Shown in pieces: positions 21,301 to 27,704 of a stretch of DNA of 64,000 nucleotides (position 1 is its first letter; every line of letters begins with the position of its first letter). The notes beneath the pieces were generated by a model. The model had not been told where the DNA came from, did no database searches, and saw only the letters and a list, made by a program, of their open reading frames with translations. The position numbers and the translations under genes were made by a program. The stretch comes from Nannocystis pusilla (GTDB lineage Bacteria > Myxococcota_A > Polyangia > Nannocystales > Nannocystaceae): assembly GCF_020073745.1 (NCBI RefSeq), contig NZ_JAIRAU010000024.1, positions 1-64,000 on the forward strand, given 5' to 3'.

Positions 21301-21615
21301 GGGCCGCGCGGCGATTGCCGCGACCTCGTGCTCGGACCGGAGGAGGGGCAGATCGCCGGGTTCGCGGCGGCGGACGTCGACGGCGACGGGGTGACCGACC
21401 TGCTGGCGGTGCTGGTCGAGGGCGAGGCGCGCTCGCTGGTGTTCGGCCGCGGCGGCGAGGGCGGGCTGGCGATGCACGTCAAGCCGCTGCCCGCCGGCTG
21501 GCTCGACGCGGACGCGCGCGGGGTGGTCCGCCGGGCGCGGCTCGACGAGGAGGGGCCGGAGTGGGTCTACGTCGACGGCCGCGAGGTGACGCGCCTCGGG
21601 GTGCGGGCGCGCTGA
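18391..21615 (+). CDS. Large FG-GAP/VCBS propeller lipoprotein, module A
   Basis: 1074 residues from the ATG at 18391, chosen because it yields a signal peptide with lipobox AAGC; an in-frame ATG at 18247 lies in a tandem repeat. The whole mature protein is FG-GAP repeats with DxDGDGxxD calcium loops (over 15 copies), enough for two or more seven-bladed propellers. It is homologous to the protein at 31285 (shared TWSIGQ and the layout before it). Three palindrome insertions lie in frame (18454, 19256, 20681-20730). The last is AT-rich and adds about 15 residues (HVRYDMFFKTYDDG). Secreted binding or adhesion scaffold, partner of the upstream protease by position. Confidence 0.88.
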   Translation: MTGRIVGFVLLAAGCELASEQCSLEQVCAEPGQRFGVGGGPGSALVRDLDGDGRAEWVTVSPGLGTLTVAWGWTGAAETWSIGQAPAGLASGDVDGDGRLDVAVPLAGEGAVALLRGTGRGQLGPVERVPVGPRPGAIAAADLDGDGAAELVVSDLDRGDLRIVRGGVVVGEPVAAGAGPTALATGDFSGDGAVDVAVTLAVDGIIKLFVGTGDGGLRAGATLYAGAGPQRALAADFDDDGALDLAVIDGLLDEAAVVLGDGAGGARETRRWAVAAGPQEMALRTGPDGHELLVMSQLQRALTRVPLARPERRTATTASGWQGLAVGDVDGDGSDEVVVGDAGLGALPLVDGQGFGFSPWYAADGAGLAGPLAARDVDRDGWIDLVVSDRERGEIALLRGQEGGFAAPVRSPGPTDATALVLADLDGDGADDVVTWRHAGYAAAARAGSLWSARGVGERFASPVEFEFAGDPRRVVAFDGDGDGRSELLALQAPVAPGESGESAEGGAGLLTLELADDAFALIDRAMATEFAVGDDVLVGDFSAEYAGDELIRVGLADGAAAIVVESRSAGRRWSGGALPAGRVLGLARADLDGDGIADLLVCGDDGLLLAAGREWNAFAPATRVSRSRCDGVVVAELDGDGRPDAITLGERFGEPVAEVQLGHALGWLPQLVPGGMTTASNRPRALAVADFDGDGLPDLAASGVDGLQVLRGGPQAVLRPAPALAQRAARAGGLALGDVDGDGRDEVAAFGLGGDVGLGEFDGTGALGHVRYDMFFKTYDDGQGARRQLLLDIDGDGADELLTARTWQEGFVSDLLRVRGGRWERAAEVPHAIASYGPVRAGDLDGDGDDEVVYVHTTGMLVTHAGGPGGLGPPQIGPFVGDGALGVDLGDVDGDGRLDAVLSTWDQGVAVFRGDGRGGFVAAPQTWPMGWTTGAIAVADLDDDGPADLLAVAGFAGGASLRVCHGGADGPRGDCRDLVLGPEEGQIAGFAAADVDGDGVTDLLAVLVEGEARSLVFGRGGEGGLAMHVKPLPAGWLDADARGVVRRARLDEEGPEWVYVDGREVTRLGVRAR

Positions 21616-21645
21616 TCGGGGCGTAGCGTGACTGCTGCCGGCAGA

Positions 21646-21740
21646 TGGTTCGTCGAGCGTGGCTCGACGACGAGGAGCCTGAGTGGGTCTACGTCGACGG
21701 CCGCGAGGTGACGCGCCTCGGGTGCGGGCGCGCTGATCGG
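21646..21740 (+). pseudogene. Duplicated 3' end of the FG-GAP gene
   Basis: About 95 bp repeat the last 95 bp of the preceding gene (21524-21619) at an offset of 122 then 121 bp, with scattered substitutions and one deleted G that shifts the frame before the old stop. The stretch encoding EWVYVDGREVTRL is intact in both copies. Tandem duplication of a gene tail, not expected to be functional. Confidence 0.85.
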
Positions 21741-21787
21741 CCGTGGACGAGCGCTCGCCCGTGCAGGCGGAAATGGTATGACTCCAG

Positions 21788-21857
21788 GGGACATGTCCTC
21801 GAGAGCATGCGACATCGAGCATGCTCTGATGGTCATGTCTCGACGGGCATGTCTCAA
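21788..21857. repeat. Cluster of dispersed palindromes
   Basis: GGACATGTCC (21789-21798), then a 9-bp stem AGAGCATGC/GCATGCTCT (21802-21827, 8-nt loop GACATCGA), then two more CATGTC half sites. It lies between the convergent FG-GAP and YwqG-like genes, can serve as a terminator, and supplies the stop codon of the latter. Confidence 0.75.
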
Positions 21858-22621
21858 CAGCTCTGCGAGAAGATGTGGGCGCGGTCGAGGCGGCCGGCGT
21901 AGAAGTCGAGGTCGGGCAGGAAGATGTAGAGGCAGCCGGAGTCGCCCCAGTCGAGGCCGTTGCCGGCGCTGTCGATCTGCAGCAGCAGGCGCCAGCCGCG
22001 GGCGGGGGCCGGGGGGTCGGGCAGGGCGGGGTCCTGGACCCAGTCGGGCCAGCCGAGCAGGCGGTGCGTGGGCGGGCGCCGCAGGGCGCCGCGAGCCCGA
22101 CACCACGCCTCGTAGGTGACCTCGTCGTCGTCCTCGGGGAAGTCGAGGCCGGCGAGCGCGGGGTCGTCGGTGTCGGGCAGGGTCTGCTCGCGCTCGAGGG
22201 TCAGCGGGCGCGCGCGGTGGGTGAACTTCGGGCCAGGTTCGCGGCGCAGCGGCTCGTCGACGCCGACGACGCGGAGGGCGACCGCGCGGGCGTCGTCCGT
22301 GTCGGCCTCGGCGTCGTGAAGGACGTGGAGCAGGCCCTGACGCGGCAGCGTCAGCCCGGGCACGAGGGCGTGGGCCCGCGCGAGGTCGAGCTGCAGCACG
22401 AGCTGGCGGCGGCGGTAGATCGGGTCGGCCAGCGAGCGCGGGACGTCGGCCAGGCCGCCGAGCTTGTCGGCGCCGGGCGGAGTGTCGTCGACCGGCGGCG
22501 GCAGGCCCGGCGCGTGGCGCATGCGCAGGGCGGGCGAGATCTGCCGGCCCAGGCCGGGGGCGATCGGGGCGAGCTCGGGGATGGCGAGGAGTTCGTCGAT
22601 GTCCTTCGGCCCGTCGCTCAT
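21854..22621 (-). CDS. DUF1963 / YwqG-like protein
   Basis: 255 residues. The C-terminal half has the family signature RLLLQIDSAGNGLDWGDSGCLYIFLPDLDF, and the middle has LLGWPDWVQDP; both match the DUF1963 (YwqG) family of unknown function. The last residues, HIFSQSC, and the stop come from a palindrome repeat. No signal peptide, so cytoplasmic. Neighbouring genes give no functional hint. Confidence 0.8.
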   Translation of the reverse strand: MSDGPKDIDELLAIPELAPIAPGLGRQISPALRMRHAPGLPPPVDDTPPGADKLGGLADVPRSLADPIYRRRQLVLQLDLARAHALVPGLTLPRQGLLHVLHDAEADTDDARAVALRVVGVDEPLRREPGPKFTHRARPLTLEREQTLPDTDDPALAGLDFPEDDDEVTYEAWCRARGALRRPPTHRLLGWPDWVQDPALPDPPAPARGWRLLLQIDSAGNGLDWGDSGCLYIFLPDLDFYAGRLDRAHIFSQSC

Positions 22622-22631
22622 GCGGCGCGTG

Positions 22632-22637
22632 ACGATA
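22632..22637 (-). promoter_or_regulatory. Putative -10 box of a leaderless promoter
   Basis: TATCGT on the minus strand, ten bases before the ATG at 22621. Confidence 0.5.
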
Positions 22638-22670
22638 CGCCGAACGCGGTGGCGTCACAACAATGGCCGA

Positions 22671-23819
22671 TCAGACAGGGTCTTCGCGCCAGGTCGCGTC
22701 GGGGTGCTCGTCGAGGCGGGGCGGGGGGCGGTAGCGGTCGATGGGGGTGCGCGAGTAATGGATCGGGTTCTTGAGGCAGGGGGTGCGGCCGTCGTCCATG
22801 GTGGTGAACAGGTTGCGGTGCGCGACCTGCGGGTCGGCGGCGACCTCCGCGAGGTCGCGGATCGGGCCGTGCGGGAACTGCGGGGCGGCGGCGGCGAAGA
22901 CCCGAAGCCAATGGTCGCGTGTCTCTTGGGACAGGCGAGCCTGCAGCCGCGCGACCAGCTCGGCCCGGTGGGCCACGCGCGCGGGGTTGGTGACGAAGCG
23001 GGGGTCGAGGGCCCACGCCGGTTCGCCGAGGGCGGCGCACAGGCTGGCGAACTGGAGGTCGCTGCCGACGGCCAGCATGAGCGGGCGGTCGGCGGTGGCG
23101 AAGCTCTGATAGGGCACGATGGTCGGGTGGGCGTCGCCGAGGGGGCGCGGGACCTCGCCGGTGCACAGGAAGTTCATGGCGACGTTGGCGAGGCCGGCGA
23201 CCTGGGTGTCGAGGAGGGCGAGGTCGATGTGCTGGCCGAGGCCGCTGCGGCTGCGCTCGTGCAAGGCGGCGAGGACGGCGACGACGGCGTAGAGCCCGGT
23301 GCCGAGGTCGGACACGGCGACGCCGACCTTGGTCGGGTGGTCGCGGTCGGGCCCGGTGATGCTCATCAGCCCGCTCATGCCCTGGATGAGGGCGTCGTAG
23401 CCGGCGCGGCCCGCCTCGGGGCCGGTCTGGCCGAAGCCGGTGATGCTGCAATAGACGAGCCGGGGGAACCGCGGCGCGAGGCTCGGGTAGTCGAGGCCGT
23501 GGCGGGCCAGGTCGCCGACCTTGAAGTTCTCGAGCAGCACGTCGGCGCCGGCGAGCAGGCTGAACAGGGCGTCGCGGTCGGCGGGGCGCTTGAAGTCGAG
23601 CACGCGCGAGCGCTTGTTGCGATTGCAGGCCAAATAGTAGGCGGCGCTGCCCTCAAAGTCGGGGGGGCCCCAGCGACGCGTGTCGTCCCCGAGAGGATGT
23701 TCGATCTTGATCACATCTGCCCCGAGATCACCGAGCAGCTGGGCGGCGCTGGGCCCGGCGAGGATCCGGGACAGGTCGAGCACGCGCAGGCCGGCGAGCG
23801 GTGGGGCGGCGTTTTCCAT
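22671..23819 (-). CDS. Family III CoA-transferase (CaiB/BaiF)
   Basis: 382 residues. The N-terminal LAGLRVLDLSRILAGPSAAQ and VIKIEHP, then LLENFKVGDLARHGLDY and SITGFGQTGP, are classic for CaiB/BaiF enzymes, which move CoA between carboxylic acids. The catalytic Asp is in VAVSDLGTGLYA, near residue 170. Length is slightly under the usual 400. An in-frame palindrome (TGTCTCTTGGGACA from 22920) encodes part of LSQETRDHW. Donor and acceptor are unknown, and no degradation operon surrounds it. Confidence 0.93.
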   Translation of the reverse strand: MENAAPPLAGLRVLDLSRILAGPSAAQLLGDLGADVIKIEHPLGDDTRRWGPPDFEGSAAYYLACNRNKRSRVLDFKRPADRDALFSLLAGADVLLENFKVGDLARHGLDYPSLAPRFPRLVYCSITGFGQTGPEAGRAGYDALIQGMSGLMSITGPDRDHPTKVGVAVSDLGTGLYAVVAVLAALHERSRSGLGQHIDLALLDTQVAGLANVAMNFLCTGEVPRPLGDAHPTIVPYQSFATADRPLMLAVGSDLQFASLCAALGEPAWALDPRFVTNPARVAHRAELVARLQARLSQETRDHWLRVFAAAAPQFPHGPIRDLAEVAADPQVAHRNLFTTMDDGRTPCLKNPIHYSRTPIDRYRPPPRLDEHPDATWREDPV

Positions 23820-23829
23820 GGGTCGGAGG

Positions 23830-23835
23830 ATACTA
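23830..23835 (-). promoter_or_regulatory. Putative -10 box of a leaderless promoter
   Basis: TAGTAT on the minus strand, ten bases before the ATG at 23819. A weak TTCGCC lies about 18 bases further upstream. Confidence 0.5.
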
Positions 23836-23926
23836 TCGGCGACCCGCCGAGGAGGCGAACAGGCATGACGGCAGTCGAGCTGCGCGGTGATTGGAACTTC
23901 GGGACAGGTCGCGCGGAGGTGCGGCG

Positions 23927-24919
23927 ATGACCCGGATCGTGCGGGCGCTCCACCGGGCGGTGCGGCTGGCGGGGCCGCGGGCGCCGCTCGACACGCTGCA
24001 CGCGCGGGTGTTCTACCCGGGGCGACTGACGGGCACGGCGACGGAGCGCGACCTCGGGGCGGTCGAGGCCGACGCCGACGCGGGGCCGTTCCCGGTCGTG
24101 CTCTTCCTGCCGGGGGTCAACGTCGGGCCGGAGAGCTACCGCTGGCTGGCGCAGGCGCTGGCGGACCGCGGCTACGTGTTCGTGACGTTCTCGTACGTCG
24201 GCGAGACGCGGCCGAGCGAGCCGGGGGCGATCGGGCTGACGCCGGGGCTCGACGGCTCGCGCCTGCGCCCCGACAGCTTCGGCCACGCGCCGACGTCGAC
24301 GACGATCGGCCCGCTGCTCGACGAGCTGGCCAGGCTGCAGTGCGAGGGCATCCTCGCCGGCTTGCTCGATCTCGAGCACGTCGTCCTCGGCGGCCACTCC
24401 GCAGGCGGCTGCGCCGCCCTGCAGAACGCGGCGTTGCGCTATTTCAGCAACATCGCGGCGGCGTTCGCCTATGCGGGGCACGCGGCGGCCCTCACGGCGC
24501 TGGGCTGGCCGGAGCAGTCGCTGCTGCCGCTGCCCGGCGAGGTGCCGCTGCTGCTGCTCGGGGGCGAGCGCGACGGGGTGATCGCGGCGAGCAGCCACCG
24601 CTACGGGTCGTCGAGCGCCGACGCGTTCGCGCTGATCCGGCGCACGTTCACCGAGGCGCTGCCGGGCGGGCGTGGGGACGCCCACATGTTCCTGCTCGCG
24701 GGGGCCAATCACTTCGCGTTCTGCCACCCGGACGACCCGACCACCGGGCGCTCGTTCCTCGACCACCGCGCGACGGCCCCGGGCGAGGCGCTGCGGAACT
24801 TCTTCGTCGAGGTCATCTCGACGTTCCTCGACGCATATGTCCGTGAGGACAGCGAGGTGGTCGAGCAGCTCGACCAATTGTCGGGGCACCCGCTGGTGCT
24901 GCAGGCGGGGCGGCGATAG
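23927..24919 (+). CDS. Alpha/beta hydrolase (chlorophyllase / PAF-acetylhydrolase-like)
   Basis: 330 residues from the ATG at 23927, six bases after a strong GGAGGT site. Landmarks: VVLFLPGVNVGPESYRWLAQALADRGY, nucleophile elbow GGHSAGG (Ser near residue 159), an acid in GGERDGV and a His in GANHFAFC. The layout resembles dienelactone-hydrolase-like, chlorophyllase or PAF-acetylhydrolase enzymes. No signal peptide. A palindrome TGTCC-GTGA-GGACA (24838-24851) is read in frame near the C-terminus (YVREDSE). Confidence 0.85.
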   Translation: MTRIVRALHRAVRLAGPRAPLDTLHARVFYPGRLTGTATERDLGAVEADADAGPFPVVLFLPGVNVGPESYRWLAQALADRGYVFVTFSYVGETRPSEPGAIGLTPGLDGSRLRPDSFGHAPTSTTIGPLLDELARLQCEGILAGLLDLEHVVLGGHSAGGCAALQNAALRYFSNIAAAFAYAGHAAALTALGWPEQSLLPLPGEVPLLLLGGERDGVIAASSHRYGSSSADAFALIRRTFTEALPGGRGDAHMFLLAGANHFAFCHPDDPTTGRSFLDHRATAPGEALRNFFVEVISTFLDAYVREDSEVVEQLDQLSGHPLVLQAGRR

Positions 24920-25060
24920 GTGCCGCGTCGCGCGTCGGTGACATGACGCCCGGTCGCGGCACGCGTCGCACGTGAGGCTTGACGCGGCGGCCTGGCCGGC
25001 GGACGATTCGCGGTCTGGCGGGCCGCCCGCCCCGGTTTGCGGGCCGCGGTGCGCTCGTGC

Positions 25061-25066
25061 TAGGGT
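25061..25066 (+). promoter_or_regulatory. Putative -10 box of a leaderless promoter
   Basis: TAGGGT, nine bases before the ATG at 25076. TTGCGG about 18 bases upstream could be the -35. Confidence 0.55.
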
Positions 25067-25075
25067 CCGCGCACC

Positions 25076-25735
25076 ATGGCACGTACAACGTTTTATCCGC
25101 TGCTGTCGCTGGTGGTCGCGGCGTCGCTGAGCGGCGCCTGCTCGTCCGAGCTCGACGGCAAGCCCAAGGCGCAGGTCGACGACGTCAAGAAGGTCGAGGC
25201 GAAGACGGACACCAAGACCGACGCGCCGGCCGCGGCGACGCGCACGCTCAAGCTCGACAAGACCGGCAGCTCGATCGGCTTCGTCGGGGCCAAGCTCACA
25301 GGCGACCACAAGGGCGGCTTCGAGGAATTCGAGGGCGAGGCGACGCTGGCCGGCGACCAGGTCACGGCGCTGCGCGTCACCGTGCAGACACCCTCGGTGA
25401 CCTCGGACGCGCCGGACCTCACCGGCCACCTCAAGAGCAAGGACTTCTTCGAGGTCGAGACCTACCCGACGGCGGTGTTCACCGCGTCCGAGTTCGTGCC
25501 GAAGGCCGGCGAGAACGGCGTGACGCACGAGCTGGGCGGCGAGCTCGAGCTGCACGGGGTGAAGAAGGCGATCCGCTTCCCGGCCAAGATCACGGTCGAC
25601 GCCGGAGGCGCGCAGGGCCAGGCCGAGTTCACGATCAACCGCAAGGACTTCAAGATCGAGTACCCCGGCAAGCCGGACGACCTGATCAAGGACGAGGTCC
25701 TCCTCAAGCTCGACCTCAAGTTCAAGGCCGGCTGA
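25076..25735 (+). CDS. YceI-family lipoprotein
   Basis: 219 residues. A lipoprotein signal ends in SGAC, then a Lys/Thr/Asp/Ala linker leads to a YceI domain from about residue 57. Diagnostic stretches are FVGAKLTGDHKGGFEEFEGEATL, HLKSKDFFEVETYPTAVFTA, GELELHGVKKAIRFPA and FTINRKDF. YceI proteins are lipocalin-like beta barrels that bind isoprenoid or amphiphilic ligands in the periplasm. A membrane-anchored form is somewhat unusual but common in delta-proteobacterial lineages. Confidence 0.93.
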   Translation: MARTTFYPLLSLVVAASLSGACSSELDGKPKAQVDDVKKVEAKTDTKTDAPAAATRTLKLDKTGSSIGFVGAKLTGDHKGGFEEFEGEATLAGDQVTALRVTVQTPSVTSDAPDLTGHLKSKDFFEVETYPTAVFTASEFVPKAGENGVTHELGGELELHGVKKAIRFPAKITVDAGGAQGQAEFTINRKDFKIEYPGKPDDLIKDEVLLKLDLKFKAG

Positions 25736-25747
25736 TCCGGTCGACGA

Positions 25748-25775
25748 CAGGTCCGCCCGGGGCCGGGCGGACCTG
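25748..25775. terminator. Bidirectional terminator hairpin
   Basis: CAGGTCCGCCC and GGGCGGACCTG form a perfect 11-bp stem around GGGGCC, 12 bp past the yceI-like stop and 15 bp before the stop of the convergent gene. Confidence 0.8.
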
Positions 25776-25790
25776 CGCGCCGCTCACGCC

Positions 25791-26144
25791 TCACTCGAAC
25801 TCGGTGTGCTCGACGATCCAGCGGTGGATGCCCGGCACGATCCAGAAGCTGTAGATGCCGAGCGTGATGATGAGCAGGAAGAACCACTTGATCCACAGGC
25901 CGATCAGCGCGAGGCCGCTGCCGGTGAAGCGAAGCCTCCGCCCGCCGATCATGGTGTGGTGACAGCGCCAGCGCTGGATCATGCACAGCGCCCACGGATA
26001 GGCGATGCCGAGAGTGACGAACGTCAAGAGAAAGGCGAGGATGGCGACGCCGAGATAGTCGGCGGCGCCGCCGTCGAAGCGGAACGCCGGCGCGGCGCCA
26101 GGTGAAACGGTGGCCGTCGATGGGTAGGGAGCGGGTGCGTTCAT
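25791..26144 (-). CDS. DUF898-like membrane protein
   Basis: 117 residues. A short Pro-rich head precedes FRFDGGAADYLGVAILAFLLTFVTLGIAYPWALCMIQRW, then RRLRFTGSGLALIGLWIKWFFLLIITLGIYSFWI. The F.G...Y.....L....T.GI..PW pattern and the repeated TLGIY/AYPW motif identify the DUF898 (YjgN-like) family. Two transmembrane helices. Function unknown. Single gene. Confidence 0.82.
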   Translation of the reverse strand: MNAPAPYPSTATVSPGAAPAFRFDGGAADYLGVAILAFLLTFVTLGIAYPWALCMIQRWRCHHTMIGGRRLRFTGSGLALIGLWIKWFFLLIITLGIYSFWIVPGIHRWIVEHTEFE

Positions 26145-26154
26145 GGAGCGGGCG

Positions 26155-26160
26155 ATGCTA
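26155..26160 (-). promoter_or_regulatory. Putative -10 box of a leaderless promoter
   Basis: TAGCAT on the minus strand, ten bases before the ATG at 26144. Confidence 0.5.
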
Positions 26161-26226
26161 TCGCGGCTCCCTCGGGGCTGCGGAGCCAGGACGTCTGTGA
26201 GATGAACGTCGTCCCGAGTCGGGTGT

Positions 26227-26385
26227 ATGTTGCAAAGGCGTGATTCAGGACATGTCTCGAGGGTCCTGTCGGCCTATTGGACATTGTTCCGCTGGCGCGC
26301 GACGGCGATCGGGATCGGCCTGTATCTCGTGGCCGCGGCCGGGATCATCCTCGCGGGGGTCGCGTCGCGGCAGGCCAGGAGATAG
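26227..26385 (+). CDS. Possible small single-pass membrane protein
   Basis: 52 residues from an ATG. A basic N-terminus that includes a palindrome-encoded stretch (RRDSGHVSRVL) is followed by FRWRATAIGIGLYLVAAAGIILAGVASRQARR: one transmembrane helix with positive charges on both sides. Supported by its hydrophobic pattern and by a strong hairpin directly downstream. No homologue recognised and no clear ribosome site, so it may be spurious. Confidence 0.42.
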   Translation: MLQRRDSGHVSRVLSAYWTLFRWRATAIGIGLYLVAAAGIILAGVASRQARR

Positions 26386-26397
26386 CCGAACGGGCAG

Positions 26398-26437
26398 GTC
26401 CTGAAGGACATGCCCTTTGGGGCATGTCCTTCAGGAC
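26398..26437. terminator. Perfect 18-bp hairpin built of two palindrome units
   Basis: GTCCTGAAGGACATGCCC, then loop TTTG, then the exact reverse complement. Each arm is itself a small hairpin (GTCC-TGAA-GGAC). It lies between the small membrane ORF and the convergent gene, and overlaps that gene's stop codon at 26431-26433. Confidence 0.85.
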
Positions 26438-27321
26438 GAGGCTTCACTCGTGGTCGCGGCCTCGGTCTCGGTCTTGGCGGGCTCGGTGATGGTGAGGTCG
26501 AGCGCGAGCTGCCAGTGGCCGTCGTCGTCGCGCCGCCACAGGCGCAGGTAGCCGCCGTGCTCGGCCGCCGCGCCGGGTTTAATAGAGCGGGTGGCCTCGC
26601 CCCAGACGTAGCCGAGGTCGCCGGCGGCCGAGACGCCGTCGCCGCGGGGAGTGAAGGTGAGCACGTCGGCGCGGTTCAGCAGGGTGGTCTGGAACGCGCT
26701 CGGGCCGGTGATCGGGAAGCTGCCCGGCGGGTAGTAGCGGAGGTCGGGCGCGGCGGCGGCCACGAGCGCGTGGAGGCCCTTGCTGGTGATGTCGGCGATC
26801 AGCGCGGCCTCGGCGGCGCGCAGGCTCTTGAGCTCGGCGGCGGGGTCGGCCGAGTCGGCGGAGACGCGCGCGGGCGCGTGGGTGAAGCGGTCGGGCAGGT
26901 GGAGCGGGGGCGGGTGCGGGCTGCCGCCGTCGACGACGAGGCGCCAGCGCTCGCCCTCCTTGCGCCAGACGCTGACGTAGTGGCCGTACTTGACCTCGCC
27001 GCTGTCGCGCCGGTGGGCTTGATAGGGGCCGGTGGTGTAGCCGAGGTCACCGGAGGCGGCGATCTCGGCGAACGCGGGCTCCCAGGTCAGGCTGACGCCG
27101 GAGGGGCCGGCGAGCGCCTGCGCGGCCGGCTGCGGCGCGGGGCGCAGGAGCACGGCGTCGGCGGCGAGGTTGCGGGTGAAGCCGCCGACCACGCCGAGCT
27201 CGGCGACGTCGCGGCCGAAGTTGCGCTCGGCGCCGACGAGCGGCATCACGTGGGCCTCGGGCAACTTCTCGGCGCAGGCCGCGAGCGCGACGGGCAGGGC
27301 GAGGGCGAGGACGCGGCGCAC
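26431..27321 (-). CDS. Lipoprotein with two NTF2-like (SnoaL/DUF4440-type) domains
   Basis: 296 residues from a GTG at 27321, chosen because it gives a signal with lipobox LAAC; an upstream ATG at 27381 would bury it. Two similar halves each run as (L/V)xxxxxD...G(D/V)S...GDLGYxxG...GxYxxxWRxxxxGxWxLxxD: GDLGYTTGPYQAHRRD with YVSVWRKEGERWRLVVD, then GDLGYVWGEATRS with YLRLWRRDDDGHWQLALD. This is a tandem pair of SnoaL/DUF4440-like domains. These bind or convert small molecules, or serve as inert scaffolds; nothing points to a specific substrate. Confidence 0.8.
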   Translation of the reverse strand: MRRVLALALPVALAACAEKLPEAHVMPLVGAERNFGRDVAELGVVGGFTRNLAADAVLLRPAPQPAAQALAGPSGVSLTWEPAFAEIAASGDLGYTTGPYQAHRRDSGEVKYGHYVSVWRKEGERWRLVVDGGSPHPPPLHLPDRFTHAPARVSADSADPAAELKSLRAAEAALIADITSKGLHALVAAAAPDLRYYPPGSFPITGPSAFQTTLLNRADVLTFTPRGDGVSAAGDLGYVWGEATRSIKPGAAAEHGGYLRLWRRDDDGHWQLALDLTITEPAKTETEAATTSEASS

Positions 27322-27392
27322 GACGAACTCATAGCACGTAGACCGCCCCGGCGGGACCGGCGTTGCTGGCCTCCACCCCACAGGAGTTCCGC

Positions 27393-27668
27393 ATGCGCTT
27401 CGTCGTCCTCGCCTCGTTGATGCTCTGTTCCACCACCGCCTTCGCCGCGCCCGCCGTCAAGGCCAACGCCGACGCCGACGAGGCGGCGTTCAAGGGCACC
27501 AAGGGCGCCACCAAGGTGTTCGACTTCGAGAACGACAACGTCTCCGGCGACGCGCTCAAGCCCGACCACGAGGGCGTGCAGAGCCGGACTCAGCGCAAGT
27601 GGGAGAGCATGATCAAGGTGCGCATGCACTTCATCCCGCAGATGCTGCAGATGGCGCACGACGTGTGA
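27393..27668 (+). CDS. Small secreted protein of unknown function
   Basis: 91 residues from the ATG at 27393, with GGAG eight bases upstream. A clean signal peptide (MRFVVLASLMLCSTTAFA, cut after AFA) leaves a mature protein of about 70 residues, charged in the middle (VFDFENDNVSGDALKPDHEG), ending in a possible amphipathic helix (WESMIKVRMHFIPQML). No family recognised. It starts 71 bp from the divergent NTF2-like lipoprotein start. Confidence 0.7.
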   Translation: MRFVVLASLMLCSTTAFAAPAVKANADADEAAFKGTKGATKVFDFENDNVSGDALKPDHEGVQSRTQRKWESMIKVRMHFIPQMLQMAHDV

Positions 27669-27684
27669 GCGGCCGCCGGGGCCC

Positions 27685-27704
27685 GCCTGGTCAATTGGCC
27701 AGGC
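27685..27704. terminator. Hairpin between convergent genes
   Basis: GCCTGG and CCAGGC flank TCAATTGG, a near-perfect 20-bp palindrome. It overlaps the stop codon of the SirB1 gene and lies 17 bp after the stop at 27668. Confidence 0.55.

Noticed and set aside
21788..21857. Short direct and inverted repeats resembling a CRISPR fragment
   Set aside because: No regular spacer length and no repeat longer than about 10 bp. It is a cluster of the dispersed palindromes.
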